This document shows positions 12,880 through 24,861 of a stretch of 64,000 nt of DNA, in pieces. The first letter of the stretch is position 1. Each line of letters starts with the position of its first letter. The notes under the pieces are model-generated. The model saw only the letters and a list, made by a program, of their open reading frames with translations, was not told the DNA's origin and did no database searches. The position numbers and the translations under genes were made by a program. Origin of the DNA: Cristatella mucedo (taxonomy: Eukaryota; Bryozoa; Phylactolaemata; Cristatellidae); assembly GCA_009760855.2 (NCBI GenBank), contig WPIO01000171.1, positions 60,001 through 124,000 of the forward strand. Direction: 5' to 3'.

Positions 12880-13880
12880 GAGGAGCTACAGACGGAGACG
12901 TATTACGTTTCATAGCATGAAAATGCCCATGCGCTGACAGGTGAAATTCGATAGGCAAAGCCGGAACATGGTATTCTGTAAAGAGGTTTTCAAAACCGCA
13001 GTTGCACGTCGATTCTCGCGGCAATGTCATCAGAATCTCAGTTCGATTATACAGTGAGGCTGGCTGACCCGGGCCATTGGATGCCATTCCGTGAGAACGA
13101 GCGTGGACAATTGCACGCAATTTTGTGGGTAAATCCGGAACACTGTTTTCTCTAACTTGGAATCAAAATTAACTTTGCTCAATACTTATTGTGGATTTTG
13201 CAGCTGTATCACAGTTGGAATACATAGGGAGGCTTGCAGGTCCTCGTCATCGCAGGCCGTTGCGTTAGCAAGCCCCCGTACTCTGCGATGAAATTTCAAT
13301 AGTAAACTCGGAACTACTATTTTCAACCATTCGGAATGAAAACGACAGCTGCGCAACGCTCATTGTGTAAATGGCAGCTTTATCACGGTTCTTCTGTGTA
13401 GGCTAGGCCGGCTGGCCCGGGCCACAGTTATTCAAAACATGACAACGCTCAAGCACAAACGCGTGAAATTTAGTGGGTTAACCTAGAAATACGGACCTCT
13501 ATAATTTGAAGTAATCAAAACTGCCGTTGAGCGAAGCATTTTTTCGAAATGGCAACCTTATCGCAGTTCAGCTACTCAGGGCTGCTATTTGGGCAGGGCC
13601 ATCGAAAGCTTTAGCCTTAGAACCGGCAAGCGAATCGCATAAAATTCGGTACATTAATCTGGAATACGAATCTCGGTGATTTTGAATCAAAACCGCAGTT
13701 TTATTATGTTGAGTATTGAAATGGCAGCTGCATATCGCAGCGCGCGTTGCAGTTACTTGCGGGACCCGAACTTTCGTACTCGCGTCATCAACAAGCTACC
13801 TCGGAATAGTCGTAGTGGCACATCACCTTCAAGGACTAGCGCACAGCCTGAGCATCTAATTAAAAAAATAGGCTAATATT
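12880..13880. repeat. Diverged tandem satellite, about 174-bp period, about 5 units
   Basis: The same anchor (AAATT followed within 20-25 bases by a GGAA run) recurs at 12,945, 13,119, 13,292, 13,467 and 13,643, giving steps of 174, 173, 175 and 176 bases. Between anchors each unit carries a version of AAAACCGCAGTT, AAATGGCAGCTTTATCGCAG and GGCTGGCCCGGGCCA in the same order. Units have diverged from one another, but the spacing is almost constant. No coding potential is apparent. Confidence 0.75.
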
Positions 13881-14164
13881 ATTAGGCTGTATTTACTCTT
13901 TAGGTATACCTGTACCGGGTCACAATATATTTCAAAGCTGGCATATATCACAATATGAAGTTATGCGAGTATTTATTTTCTCTAATAAAACTGTAATTAT
14001 GAATATATATTTGAACGAGAATCCCTTAAAAATTATTCGTGAGCATATTTTTCAGTTCCCTTTTGTCCTGCGCCTGTTTATCGGGTTACCGATTAAATCC
14101 GTTTTAGGGAAAGCGTCGCTAATTAAATAAAAAGGGCATAATACCGAATTCTGAAGTAGCCGTA

Positions 14165-14560
14165 CTATAAGGGTACCCTGGATGACAGGCAGCAGTTTAT
14201 GTATGCGCTCTGATATTTCTCACTGAGGTATGACTCAAGCCAGTATGTCAATGCGCCAGAGATACCCTGGCGTGTTAATAGACGCTCAAGGTGGATTTGT
14301 GAGGGCAAAAGTTTCAAATGGTCTGATAGATCCAGGAGTACTAGCATATAGGCCCTAACCTGATCAGCATTGCTCAGAAAGAAGGTCAATGTAAACCCAA
14401 AGGACAGCCTTAGTCTCGGCGGTATGGTTAGAGCCGCATTAGGATTGGAACTTGCTAGCGCGATCTGACGAATTAGCTGGAGTCATTTAGTTGCTAGGAC
14501 ATGGCTCATTCAAATGTCTTGAATACTAATGGCAGAAGGGAGAGTGGATAACAATTATTA
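14165..14560 (-). mobile_element. Family A LINE, RT fragment
   Basis: A minus-strand frame at 14,389-14,165 reads MLVLLDLSDHLKLLP, matching the first catalytic-aspartate block of the family A RT (LLVLLDLSAAFDTID), and continues to a 'TYWLESYLS' segment. The second aspartate-containing motif and the thumb are absent. Confidence 0.6.
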
Positions 14561-15989
14561 AATTCCTATGACGTAGATTAAACTTTTTAATAATTAGCCT
14601 GAAAAAACTGCAGGTTTCCGAAGGAAAGGGTCTTCACCGGTTGCGAGGGACACATTTCCGGTAATTATTGTGATAGGAAGCTCGACTAACGGAGCCAGCG
14701 GTAACTACCGGCGGCTTTAATGCACTACACAGCAGTTCTACCATGCTTCCTAATTGCTAAGTGGTTTTTAAGCGGACGTTTCTTTATGCATGATAAAAAG
14801 CACGCTTGCTAGCTAATTGCAGTCCTTATGAATTCTATAGCTATACAATAGCCATTTGACCGTGCTTCCTTTACAGTGCATGTGAAGTGCCTACAAAGGG
14901 ATTAAGTTCTCAGAGGGAAATGCATTATTTTATTATTGTTATAGGACAGGCTAAATAGCTATTGTGAACAGGACCGCTACCAGCGGTCCATAACTTTTCC
15001 AACGTATCCCATCATGCTCGACTGGCTGAAACCTGGCGCGCGCAAGGATGGCAACCATGCGATGACTAACCGACCGGAAGTAGCGACGAATCACCTCTGA
15101 CCGGCAGACAGTTACTCCTACCGGCGCACCACGACTCACCGCCCAAAAAACGGTCGATGCAAGGTCGATGCAATTATTTTCCGACTGGCAGACCGGTACT
15201 CTAAGTGAGCGACTGCCGTCAGACTTTAGCGTTACATAACGACTAGGTCATAAGTCGCACAACAATCTCGTTCAAACATTGTCACATATTCGGGCTCCTC
15301 ACAAGTCTTGTTTTATCGCGACCATTTAATACGCAGTTACAAGTTCAAAGTCAGGGGCCAAACTCATCACATTCTATAATAAGCTAGAGTTTTTAGCTGA
15401 TAAGTCCGTCCCAGTCGCCGTTGGCATGCTTAAATTAAGACAGTTGCGATATTGCAGTACTAGATGGCGATACAGCAATAACTAGTATCGTGTAAACAAA
15501 GAAAAGGAAAAAAAAGATAATTTTGTAATTTGCACATGTCGCCAAGACATGAACTCTCGTAGCTGAAATTGAGCATTCTTTGCTGAATCAGCCTTTGGTA
15601 AGCTGTGGACATACATAAATAGAATTTGCCCACAAATCTTCCAGAGGGGTGGTTTACTATGCAGCTAATTTAATTTAAAAGTTAGATAGTACGTCTGTGT
15701 GCTCCGTTAACTAAAGTAAATGCGAATTCCCTAACCCGAGCTGATGACTAAATATCAAACAATTAGATTGATGTTTAGTATATAAGAAAGTTATCAAAAG
15801 AAACTTTTTTATCAGTTTCCATTTTCCTACTACGCAGACTTCACTCCTCGAAGTTAGAACTTTACACTTGCCACTCAGTCGTTTGCGTGGACGATGGACC
15901 TCCGGGCTCCTTCAGATATAATGACACAAGTACCACATAAAAACATTTTATGAAAAAATGGGCATATCTATTCGACTTTTTCCTTTCGT
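14561..15989. other. Unassigned DNA with one SINE B/LINE-type tail
   Basis: At 14,875-14,945 there is a plus-strand tail of the SINE B/family A kind (GTGAAGTGCCTACAAAGGGATTAAGTTCTCAGAGG, given here only in part) followed by an ATT-rich end. The remainder contains no gene I can support. Confidence 0.4.
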
Positions 15990-16139
15990 GTCTTGGCACT
16001 GCTCCTGCTGCCCCAGAAGCAAGGATTCCTTGCCTATGCACTTTCTTGTCTGCAACTGGTGCATAAATCAACTGCGGCTGGTCTAGCTCAAATGGCGGAG
16101 CTGCCATGCATCATACCACTTCCGACCGAGCTTCACTCA

Positions 16140-16420
16140 CTTGCAGCAGCAGCCAGCCCGGAGTCAATCTCTTGCTCCTATCCTGTACAAACCTGGCCGA
16201 CCGCTTGTCTAGCATGCTCATGCACCAACAATATCCTTTCTGCATCCAGTCTTTCCGCTGTTCCTTGCCATAAATTGAAATTTTTTGCGATCTGTTTTTA
16301 AGCACCGAAAGTTTGCAACTCGCTCCTGGCGTCGGTCAGTACCTACACTGACTTTGCATCATTTAAGTCTCAGCTAAAGTAGCATCTGTTCCGCTGTTTT
16401 TTCCCATAACTCGCAATAAG
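16140..16420 (+). mobile_element. Possible LINE C-terminal remnant
   Basis: The segment TTTAAGTCTCAGCTAAAG..GCATCTGTTCCG at 16,360-16,395 is the 'FKSQLKxHLFR' type of ending common to CR1/L2 polyproteins, and it recurs at 27,020-27,060. The upstream stretch is too diverged to place in family A or B. Confidence 0.35.
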
Positions 16421-16562
16421 CAAGCGTTTTGTGCCTCCGGACTTTGCTTGCTAACCTGTGAGTGATTTGGTGATGCCTGATTGTCAGAGGTCTTACCGGC
16501 CGATTGCCATGATTGGCTTCTTATGCAAAATTATACACATGGTAGCTTAAGCACCATACGCA

Positions 16563-16621
16563 CCTAAGAGGCATACATAGCGCTAAGGTAGGGACCTTAG
16601 CGCTTATGTATGCGTCTTAGG
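16563..16621. repeat. Long foldback hairpin
   Basis: The left arm (16,563-16,588) and right arm (16,595-16,621) are near-perfect reverse complements, differing by one inserted base and one substitution. They are separated by the six-base loop TAGGGA. Both arms contain ATAGCGCTAAGG-type sequence. It could be a tiny foldback transposon or the joined ends of a deleted element. Confidence 0.8.
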
Positions 16622-17017
16622 AATGAGGCCGGGAATTTCAGGAATACATCGATTATGGCTATCGAAGAATTGCAAGATAACGTGATTGAAATGGAGTTAA
16701 CTGCGGCTACTTTAAAATGACATACTGTAATACAAATATTAATTTGATTGTTATCACTAAAGTTTAAAGCATCTTTTTAAGCACAAAGAGATTTAGTACT
16801 CTGTGGGCGCTATAGAAATGTACTATTATCTACCCTTTGAATAAGTTAGGTTTGTTAGCTTCCTAGGTCGCAGTCAATTTTAACACGCTTCTATGAGTCT
16901 GTTGTGCTGTATTTATTGTAAGGAGCATTTTGCAACCGCACCGGTGAATATCAAATAAATGATCACAATATTCGTAACAAATTCGTATTAGGATTCTCTT
17001 TGCTGTCACTCGAGCGC

Positions 17018-17102
17018 TTCCGGCGCTTTCACTTCTTCCGGTGCTTTCACTTCTTCCGGTGCTTTTCGTTTTTCCGGTGCTTTCAGTTTTTCCGGTGCTT
17101 CC
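17018..17102 (+). repeat. 18-bp minisatellite, about 4.5 copies
   Basis: The unit TTCCGGTGCTTTCACTTC repeats head to tail with drift to TTTCGTTT and TTTCAGTTT versions. It is non-coding as far as can be seen. Confidence 0.85.
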
Positions 17103-17279
17103 TACGGACTAGCTGGGTTGGTGTATTTTAGAGCTGGAAAATCTGTCTGCGGTGAGTTCTAGGTTTGTTCTGCCGTGCATTGAGTTGGCCAGCTTCGTTA
17201 AATGTCTTCGAATTAAAGGTAGAATTTTAATTCACAGCCGTGGAATTTTTTGGGTGAACACCAATAAGAATCCTAAAAA

Positions 17280-17960
17280 AAAGCTGACAGGGAAAAGCAA
17301 AAGTAGGCAGACTTGACTGTGGAGCTGATGTGGTGGTCTAATGAAAGGTCACTTTGGAACAGGACATGCAGATTTCGAGCAGATTGAACAGAAGATACGC
17401 TGTTAGAGTCAATTTTGAGCGCAAAGTTTTCCCACTCTTGAAACACAGTTGGTTTGCCCATAATCAATAAGTTAGTTTTTATCTTCATTCAATTTAAGAA
17501 ATTTTGCTGCCGTCCATGTGCAGATGTCATCAATACATTCAGCAAGGGAGTTGAGAGGATTCAACGTGCTGGAGGGCTGGGAGGGGTCAAAGCAAAGATG
17601 CAACTGAGGGCTATTTGCACAGAATTTATAGCCTGGACTGTGCCTGTCAATTGTATTAGACAGAGGGAAGGTATAATCCGTTAAAAGAAGTAAACCAAGC
17701 ACAGGGCCCTGAGACAACCCGTATTTTAGTGATTCATCGGATGGTCTCAATCTATTCACAATAATACTCTGGAGTCTCTCACTGGTTTCGTGCACGTTGG
17801 CACTGTGTTTAATATTACTAACCGTGTGGTCGTACTTCCTTGACAGCATTTGCAAATTGATTAGAAAGCGACTAAGTTCTCTGGATTTGAAAATCAAATC
17901 TATTGGTATTATTATTTCTATGCCTAAAGCTACGAGTTGTTGCATTGTAAAGACTTACGC
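17280..17960 (-). mobile_element. Family A LINE, RT and connection fragment
   Basis: The minus-strand frame at 17,945-17,472 contains GLSQGPVLGLLLLTDYTFPL (compare GVPQGSVLGPVLF) and HSPGYKFCANSPQLHLCFDP. The latter is where FYADDTQLYLCFDP stands in the better copy, so the catalytic YADD is destroyed (reads FCAN). The 71-residue frame at 17,488-17,273 continues with MKIKTNLLIMGKPTV. The C-terminal domain is missing. Confidence 0.75.
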
Positions 17961-18117
17961 ACAAAGCTTGCCAAGGAATCCAATCTATTGGGGGGGAGGA
18001 GGAGGGAGCACTAATCACAGCATGTTGGGCACAGGGCTCCCCCACATAGCTGCATGGTAGCTGTCATGGAGCTCACCGCAGGGACCAAGATTCTCCTTCT
18101 AGGGAGCTATTCTGAGG

Positions 18118-18215
18118 CTGAGGTCTCGGGCTCGAGCCGCGAGGCATATGTGAAGCGCCTGAATAGAGATTAAGTTCTCTTGGGGCGCTACCCAAATGAG
18201 TTATGTACGTATGTA
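18118..18215 (+). mobile_element. SINE B, 5'-truncated
   Basis: The copy has a B-box-like GGGCTCGAGCC, then GAGGCATATGTGAAGCGCCT and the family A-type tail GAGATTAAGTTCTCTTGGGG. The A-box half is missing. The tail is the best preserved example of the LINE-like 3' end on a SINE in this window. Confidence 0.7.
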
Positions 18216-18944
18216 GTAATTATGTCATACTACAAGGAACGGTAGAACACTACTGTACTTAGCTTGAGGCCCCTAGTAGCCTTGCCTTCCATAACATCAC
18301 CGAATCGTCCAAGATCGCTGATCGTTCTTCTATCGGGATGCGGGCACCGAGTGACGGGAAATAAAACTCTTAATTAACTTTGCCTTGGAAGACAAGCTGG
18401 ACTGTTTGCTGACCTAGCTGTTGAGATGGCTCCTCTGACTGCCAAGCTTGAAGTTTTCAGGTAAGACAGCAAATTCGGCATTTGAGTAAAAATCAAAACG
18501 AATTTCAAAATTATGTTTAATAATTTTCTTATTGAATTCACACGAATAAATAGTTTTATAAAATTCTGGTAGCTATTCAGCAATGATTGTATATAAGGAG
18601 TATACCGATGAACTGGAATCTTCAGAAATTGCTGCTACCTTTGCAGTAAGATCCGGAATAAAACTATGACAAAATCTATGGATGCATGCTCAAATGCAGG
18701 CTCAACAATGCATGTTCAATTTCACCTATGATATTGCAAGTTGCAGCTCATATCCAAATTACAACAAAAAAAATTCTTTTCCCCCTCTTAAAACATGGCA
18801 CTCATTATTGCTGTACCGTCACAGTGGTGCTATCAATATCGAACCCGTAATAATGTAAGTGCAACTTCAGTGAAACTGACAGACTGACTAACAAGTTAAT
18901 CAAACTTATTTTATGTGCTGATTATTAAGATCTCGTTCAACAAA
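18216..18944. other. Unassigned AT-rich intergenic DNA
   Basis: No gene or matched repeat was seen. Confidence 0.4.
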
Positions 18945-20260
18945 GAATCAATGAGAAGAATAGATGAGTCAGGAGGGCAGTCAGTCGAGGAGACCCATAA
19001 ATAATGCAGTCCCGGTCCGACAGCCTCATTCTATATTTGCAGGCAGAATGGCAGTAATGGCCATCACCACTGTTTGCATTGAGCATTAAAGGATTGTCTG
19101 CTGACAGGACTAGAGGACAGCCCATTACCCGGGTCATTAAAGTATGAGCACATCAACCCTGGCCTAAAAGCCAGGCTTGGATTCGGCGAATTACAACGGC
19201 TTGATAGGATGGGCCACATTCGGCAGCAGGAGAGTATATGGCGTTGCATAAGAATTGTTGAAGTGGTTTTCACATACCAAGACTTACAGACCAAATCTTT
19301 TGTAGACATCTGAGTTCAAGCGTTGATATAGAACAGCTAATTTATTGTCCATCGAGAACCGTGGGCCCGAGGAGGCTGAAGCTGGTGCTGCAGTTTAGGT
19401 AGGTATGAAAAAGCCAAGCCGTGGAGGTTCTTGTAGGTCAGAGTAGAAACTTTGCTCGGTATCAGTTGACAGACATTGCAGCTCCTTCAGCAAAGAAGAC
19501 TCGTGGCTGAACCTCTGGGACTACTTTACTAACTTTAGAGCTACTTTCATTACCAGCTTCAGAAGCATAACAAGTTTTTCATTTACACTGGTAAAACAGA
19601 ATTCTACTAATCCAGCCAAGGCGAACCTCAGGGTGCTAGCAAGATCGTACCTGCCACCGAGGCAGGCAGTCCCTACTAATTTTAGACAAGGATCAAAGGT
19701 GATGACTAGCTGTGGAGCTGGTCTTCCACATGAAACTTTTAAATGTTAGGCAATTACCTAAGCTGCCACCCGAATTCCAACTGCAGGATGACGGTCGAGC
19801 TGTTAGTATCGCCAACCAATGAGAAAAGACAGGTCTCCTACTCAAACCCTAGGCTTAGGACGTCCAATGAGTAGGAGCACAGATTGAAAAATATAATTCA
19901 TTTGAATAGCACTTTAAGAAAACGTGTTATATCTATGATGGCACTTTGCAAATGCTGAAGGGCTCGAATCCACGACCTCATTAGTTAGAGCCAAGTGCAC
20001 CAATGGTCCAAACTAGGACGATGTTTTATCCTTGTTTAGTTAAAGAAAATGTTGACCCGACATTCATGATTGAATGTCTGTAAGACAATTCAGTTTATCA
20101 GTCACTGCAGCTAATTCCTGTGGTTTTAATGACGAGGGCAGCTGGGCATCGTTGGCATCGTTGGCATAGAACTGATGTCCGATCCACTAATCCCGAATCA
20201 CGTTTCGAGAGGCTCAGCATAAATGGAGAACGACAAAGGACCGAGATCGATCCATAGGAA
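18945..20260 (-). mobile_element. Family B LINE, decayed, interrupted by SINE B
   Basis: The minus strand aligns in order with 23,480-24,860. It shows the C-terminal segment with LVCKS at 19,280, the HGLAF-type segment near 19,420, and the SLLQRFN-type segment near 19,700. The RT block at 20,040-20,260 corresponds to the segment around the RT motif in the other copy (CCTCAGCATAAATGGAGAAC). A SINE B copy at 19,894-20,016 separates the two halves. Confidence 0.7.
19894..20016 (-). mobile_element. SINE B nested in a family B LINE
   Basis: The minus-strand copy shows CCATTGGTGCACTTGG (A-box area), GTCGTGGATTCGAGCCC (B-box area) and a tail ending AGTGCTATTC before an A/T-rich end. It lies between two collinear halves of a family B element, so it inserted after that element. 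Confidence 0.65.
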
Positions 20261-20773
20261 ACTCCTCAGTTGAATGGTTTGCTTGATATACAAATAAATT
20301 ATATATATATAAGTATATAAGGTGACCACTGCACGACTCAGACTGAACCCGTTGTGACCTAGCGACTCTCTCAGGTTCAACAGTAGGCGAACAATGCACG
20401 AAATGTGCAAATACCTGAAGTTTGAAAATACATCTACGGTAAAGACACAGCACTTGATATTCTGTATTTAGCACTAACAACAACAGCGTATTAGAAAGAG
20501 CATAAACAATAGCCCATGCATTGCGGCTGCTATTTCAGAGGATTTCCAACATAATCGTTTACAAGCTTACAGCAGCTCACTATCAGCACTCCGTCACTCC
20601 GAGTGAGCCACTGTGGTCATGCCCACGACTTAAAAAATGTTCAGGTCGTACGTCGTACAATAATGTCATCCACACATTATTGTAAATAGCACTGCTCATA
20701 AGCCTCGGTTCATAGCGGCCATTTCATGAGTGGCTCTCAGTTATAATCCAGTGGTTAAGCTTGTAGATAGGAA

Positions 20774-20925
20774 CGCCGAGCTAGTTTGTTCCAGTGGTTA
20801 AGGTGCTCGCCCCGACCAAGGTCAGACTGAGGCCATGGGCACAAGCTCCGAGGCATTTTGAAGCTCCCGAATAGAGATTAAATTCTCTTGGGGTGCAATA
20901 AAAACGAACTATATTATATTAATAG
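20774..20925 (+). mobile_element. SINE B, nearly full length
   Basis: The copy starts ACGCCGAGCTAGTTTG and has an A box area AGTGGTTAAGGTGCTCG. The B box area is degraded, and it ends in AATAGAGATTAAATTCTC followed by GGGGTGCAATA. Together with the minus-strand copy at 5,961-6,091 it defines the element's length at about 130-150 bp. Confidence 0.7.
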
Positions 20926-21004
20926 TACTCCAGGTTTAGCTGTCAGCTTTATGGTTCATCATTTCTGGACATTCCAAACAAGATTGGTTAATAACGATTA
21001 GAAA

Positions 21005-21190
21005 CATGCAAGAGAAACGGTCAGACCTATAGTGAGTGGTTCGCGTATCGATCATTCGAGTGAGATGTTGTGATCGACGGTTTCAAATGCTGCTGATAGA
21101 TCTAACTAGGACCAGGTCAGCGACAAGAGATACTGTTACTGCTCAGAATGTCGTTGGCCTCATTGAGGACAGCAGTTAATAGCATATTAG
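21005..21190 (-). mobile_element. LINE RT fragment
   Basis: The minus strand carries the palm segment around the first catalytic aspartate (ATCTATCAGCAGCATTTGAA..CGATCAC corresponding to DLSAAFETVDH). It is a short piece, too diverged to split reliably between families A and B. Confidence 0.5.
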
Positions 21191-22321
21191 ATATATCGAT
21201 CCTTCCTCGTTATGGGTGATTTCAACGTTCACTTTGATAACTTATCTGGCGCTTTCAGCACCGAATTTCGTGCATTGACTGACTCGTTGTCTCTTGTGGC
21301 TGATGTGCATGGCTCTACTCACATCAAGGGTCACACACTCGACCAGATTTTCTCATACAACTACACTTTTTCATCACCAATAATTACCAAATCCTGCTTG
21401 TCTGACCACATGCAGATCTCATCCAGTCTACAGTGTGTGCCCTCCTCCTCTAAAATCACCTGTGAATCGCAAAACCTCAAGACCCTTGACATCGATGCTG
21501 TCCGTGCGAGAATATCTGCTTCGCCTCTGCTGCTTAGTCCCCCTCCGATCTGTCATTAATGATAGATAGCTACAACACGACACAAGCTGACACGCTCGAC
21601 GAGTTTGAACCTCTGACTAAGCGCACTGTGTGCCCTCGCCCAGACAGTCTATGGTTTAGCTCAGACATTAAACTAGCCAGGTCTACTAAGCGCAAGCTTG
21701 AAAAATCATACAAAAGATCAGGACTGACTGTCCATCGACCGGCATATAAAGACTACCGTAGGTCGTACCTATCGATCCTAGCAAAGACTAAGTCTAGCTT
21801 CTATAGAAACATTGTTGAATCACAGATGCACAATCCAAAAATGATCATGCCAACGATCAACCATCTCTTCAACACGCTCCCAGGTTAGCTCCTTACCTGG
21901 TGATCCCTTTGATGATCTAGCTGATCGCTTCGCTAGATTCTTTGCCCAGAAGATAGACAAGATCAGGGAATCTATCTCTGCATGGCAGCACCCCCTAGAA
22001 TGCTGTCCTTCGATTACTTGCAGCACCTAAATGTCTACATTCAAGTTGGTCACTAGTGATCTCATCCTAAGTTCATATCCCAATCAAAGAACTCAACAAG
22101 TCTTTTGAATACTATTCCCACTGTCCTGCTCTGACTTTGCATTTATCTGCTGCTGCCATGCATAGCTAACATCATTAACATCATTAATATGTCATTAGCC
22201 TCAGGTCATGCCCCAGCACCTTTCAAAAAAGGTGTGGTAAGTCCACTACTCAAAAAAAGCAACACTAGACCAAGAGCACTTGGGCAACTATCGCTAAGTC
22301 TCCCTTCTACATTTCCTATCA

Positions 22322-22816
22322 AATAATAATAATAATAATAATGACTTGATAAAGCACCCTCAGAGAACTTAACCTCTTTCTAGGTGCTTTACACTTGCTG
22401 CAAAGAGAAACGCGATTGAGTGGTGAGTAATATCATGCTTGATAAACATCATGAATAACCTGGTCAGGGGTGACATGCACAGGGTCAGCATGTTAATGTG
22501 GTTAGTGACAGCATGCACAGTGTCAGCATGCATAAGCACATGAAGAACGAATCACAGGGGCCCACTAAATGCTGTCCTAAATAGGTGTTTTCAAGTTCTT
22601 TTTAAACATGGTCAAGTCAGGGGATGGTCTGACGCAGGTCGGGAGGGAGTTCCATGCTTTGGGAGCATACAAACTGAATGCACGGTTTCCAAAGGATTTG
22701 AGGTTTGTACGAGGTATTGGTTGACTGTTGAATTCCAAAAAGCGGGTGGTACGATGCTTGGCCTAGTGGGGGAGTATATCTGAGAGATAGGCTGGAGCCT
22801 AAGAATGAACCTAAAT
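22322..22816 (-). mobile_element. Family A LINE 3' fragment nested in a sense family A copy
   Basis: It begins with (AAT)n and the family A tail on the minus strand (ACTTGATAAAGCACCCTCAG). It proceeds through the 3' UTR to the C-terminal domain (MSFRFILRLQPISQIYSPT corresponds to RSLLGLFILWLQPIFQIYYP in a shifted frame). It splits the host LINE exactly between CCTATCAAA and GACATTGGAAC, which are adjacent in the 41.5 kb copy. Confidence 0.8.
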
Positions 22817-23179
22817 GACATTGGAACGAATCGTGGCGTACCAGCTGGACTCATATATTGAAACTTCAAACCTTGCTAGTAAGTTCCAGTCTGGCTTTAG
22901 AGCTAATCACTCTACAGAGTCAGCATTGCCTCTGGTGTAAAACGACCCTACTTAGGAATGCAGACATGGGTAGAGTTTCTCTGCTGTTTTAATCGATCTT
23001 TCTGCAGCTTTTGATAGTATCGATCATTAAGTTCTTCTTGAACGCCTTTCATCGAGCCTTAGCATCCCTGGCACTAATCTGCAATGGTTCAGGTCCTACC
23101 TCAGTGGGATACTGGAGATATCCAGAGTATTAACGTGAAGGGACAAAGATACCTCGAGAGGAACATCTCAAATATGTGG

Positions 23180-23299
<120 letters not shown>

Positions 23300-23479
23300 T
23301 ACCTCACGGCTCCCTGCTTGGTTCGGTTCATTTCATGGTGTACACTCGCCCCCCCCCCCCCCGTTTGCCGATGCGATTGACAGGCACAAGCTAGGCTTTC
23401 ACTTCTATGTGGATGTCACTCAGTTGTACCTTTGCCTTGATGTAATGTATCTCCGTCGGTAACTCCACAAAGTCACAAA

Positions 23480-24860
23480 GACTATGTGGGTGTTACGAAG
23501 GAGAGTTTTGTATAGCCCACTCACAGCCTAAGCAGCTTTCGGTACGCATTCGGTAGCCAACAGACTTCGCCTCACACAATGAAGAGAAAGTGGCAAGCAT
23601 AGCAGAGTCAGGAGAGCAGTTGAAGTAGTGAGTGGCATGGAAGTAGCAGCTGAGGACCGCTGAAAAGGATGAGCCATAGTCGGCAGCAGGAGAGTAGTTG
23701 TCGTTGCATAAGAATTGTGGAAGCAAGTTCCACAGTCTAGGACCTGCAGAGCTAAAGCTTCTGTTACCAACGGTCTTTAAGCAGAGGAATGAAACAGGTA
23801 ATGTATTGTCCACACAGGACCTGGGGGCACAAAGAGGCTGAGACTGGTGCAGAAGTTTAGCTACGTATGGAGGAGCCAAGCCGTGGCGGGACTTGTGAGT
23901 CAGCATAAGAACTTTGCTCGGTAACCGTTGCTCAACCGGCGTCCATCCTAGCTCTTTCAGCAAAGGAGACACGTGGTCAAACCTCTGGGACTTGAAGACT
24001 ACCTTGCAGCCATATTTATAGTCACCTGCAGTGGCCCAGTTGCTTTCTTTGGTAGCCCAACCAAAAGGGAATTACAAAAAACAAGCCGAGAAATAACTAA
24101 GGAGCTAGTTAAACTTTTGCAAGCTGCTATGGCTCCTAATCTTGGATAGGGGTCGGACGTGATGGTTAGCTGTAGAAGCAGTCTTCTGAATAAAGCTTTT
24201 GAAATTGAGGCAGATGTCGAAAACGACAACTAAATTTCGAACTCGTGGTGATTGTCGAACAACAGCATCGCCTATTAGAAGAGCAAAGCCTTTTAATCTA
24301 GCCACACGCTTAGGGTGTCCTATGAACAGCAGTTCAATTTTATCGTCATTTAGTTTCAAAAAGTTTTCCGATATCTACGATCGAATCTCGGCAATGCAAG
24401 CATTCAGTTTATCAGTTGCTGCAGCAGATTCCGACGGTTTGAATGACAAATACAACTGAGTATCATCAGCATAAAAGTGATATCCTATTCCATGGGCCTT
24501 AATCACTTTTCCCAGAGGTTGAATATACAGGGAGAACAGCAATGGACCGAGGACGGACCCTTGAGGGACTCCGCAGGTGACCCATCTCGGATGTGAGACC
24601 AGACCCCCCAGACGACACGGATTGAACACGATCAGACAAGTATGATTTAAACCAGGCCAGTGCCTCGTCGGCCAGACCAATCTTTTTCTCAATCGTTCAA
24701 GTAGAACATCGTGATAAATGGTGCCGAATGCAGCAGACAGATCTAGAAGAGCTAGGGCAGTGACGTTCTCGTCATCGTTACCACGTAGAATGTCATAGTT
24801 AACACGGAGGAGAGCAGTGTCAGTGGAGTGCTGCCTCTTGAACCCTGATTGAAAAGTTTA
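23480..24860 (-). mobile_element. Family B LINE, best copy of RT and C-terminal part
   Basis: The minus-strand frames are collinear. At 24,692-24,375 the RT has GVPQGSVLGPLLFSLYIQPL and FYADDTQLYLSFKP, so the catalytic YADD is intact. At 24,359-24,105 the segment after the RT has KIELLFIGHPKRVA. At 23,972-23,493 lies the C-terminal domain (LGWTPVEQRLPSKVLMLTHK, HGLAPPYVAKLL). Two frameshifts separate the three frames. The palm segment with the first aspartate continues to about 24,860. This copy defines family B and differs from family A in most residues and in its 3' end. Confidence 0.8.
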
Positions 24861-24861
24861 G

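Noticed and set aside
12880-13880. CRISPR-like array
   Set aside because: Repeats are about 174 bp, contiguous and diverged, without short identical repeats separated by unique spacers; the DNA is animal.
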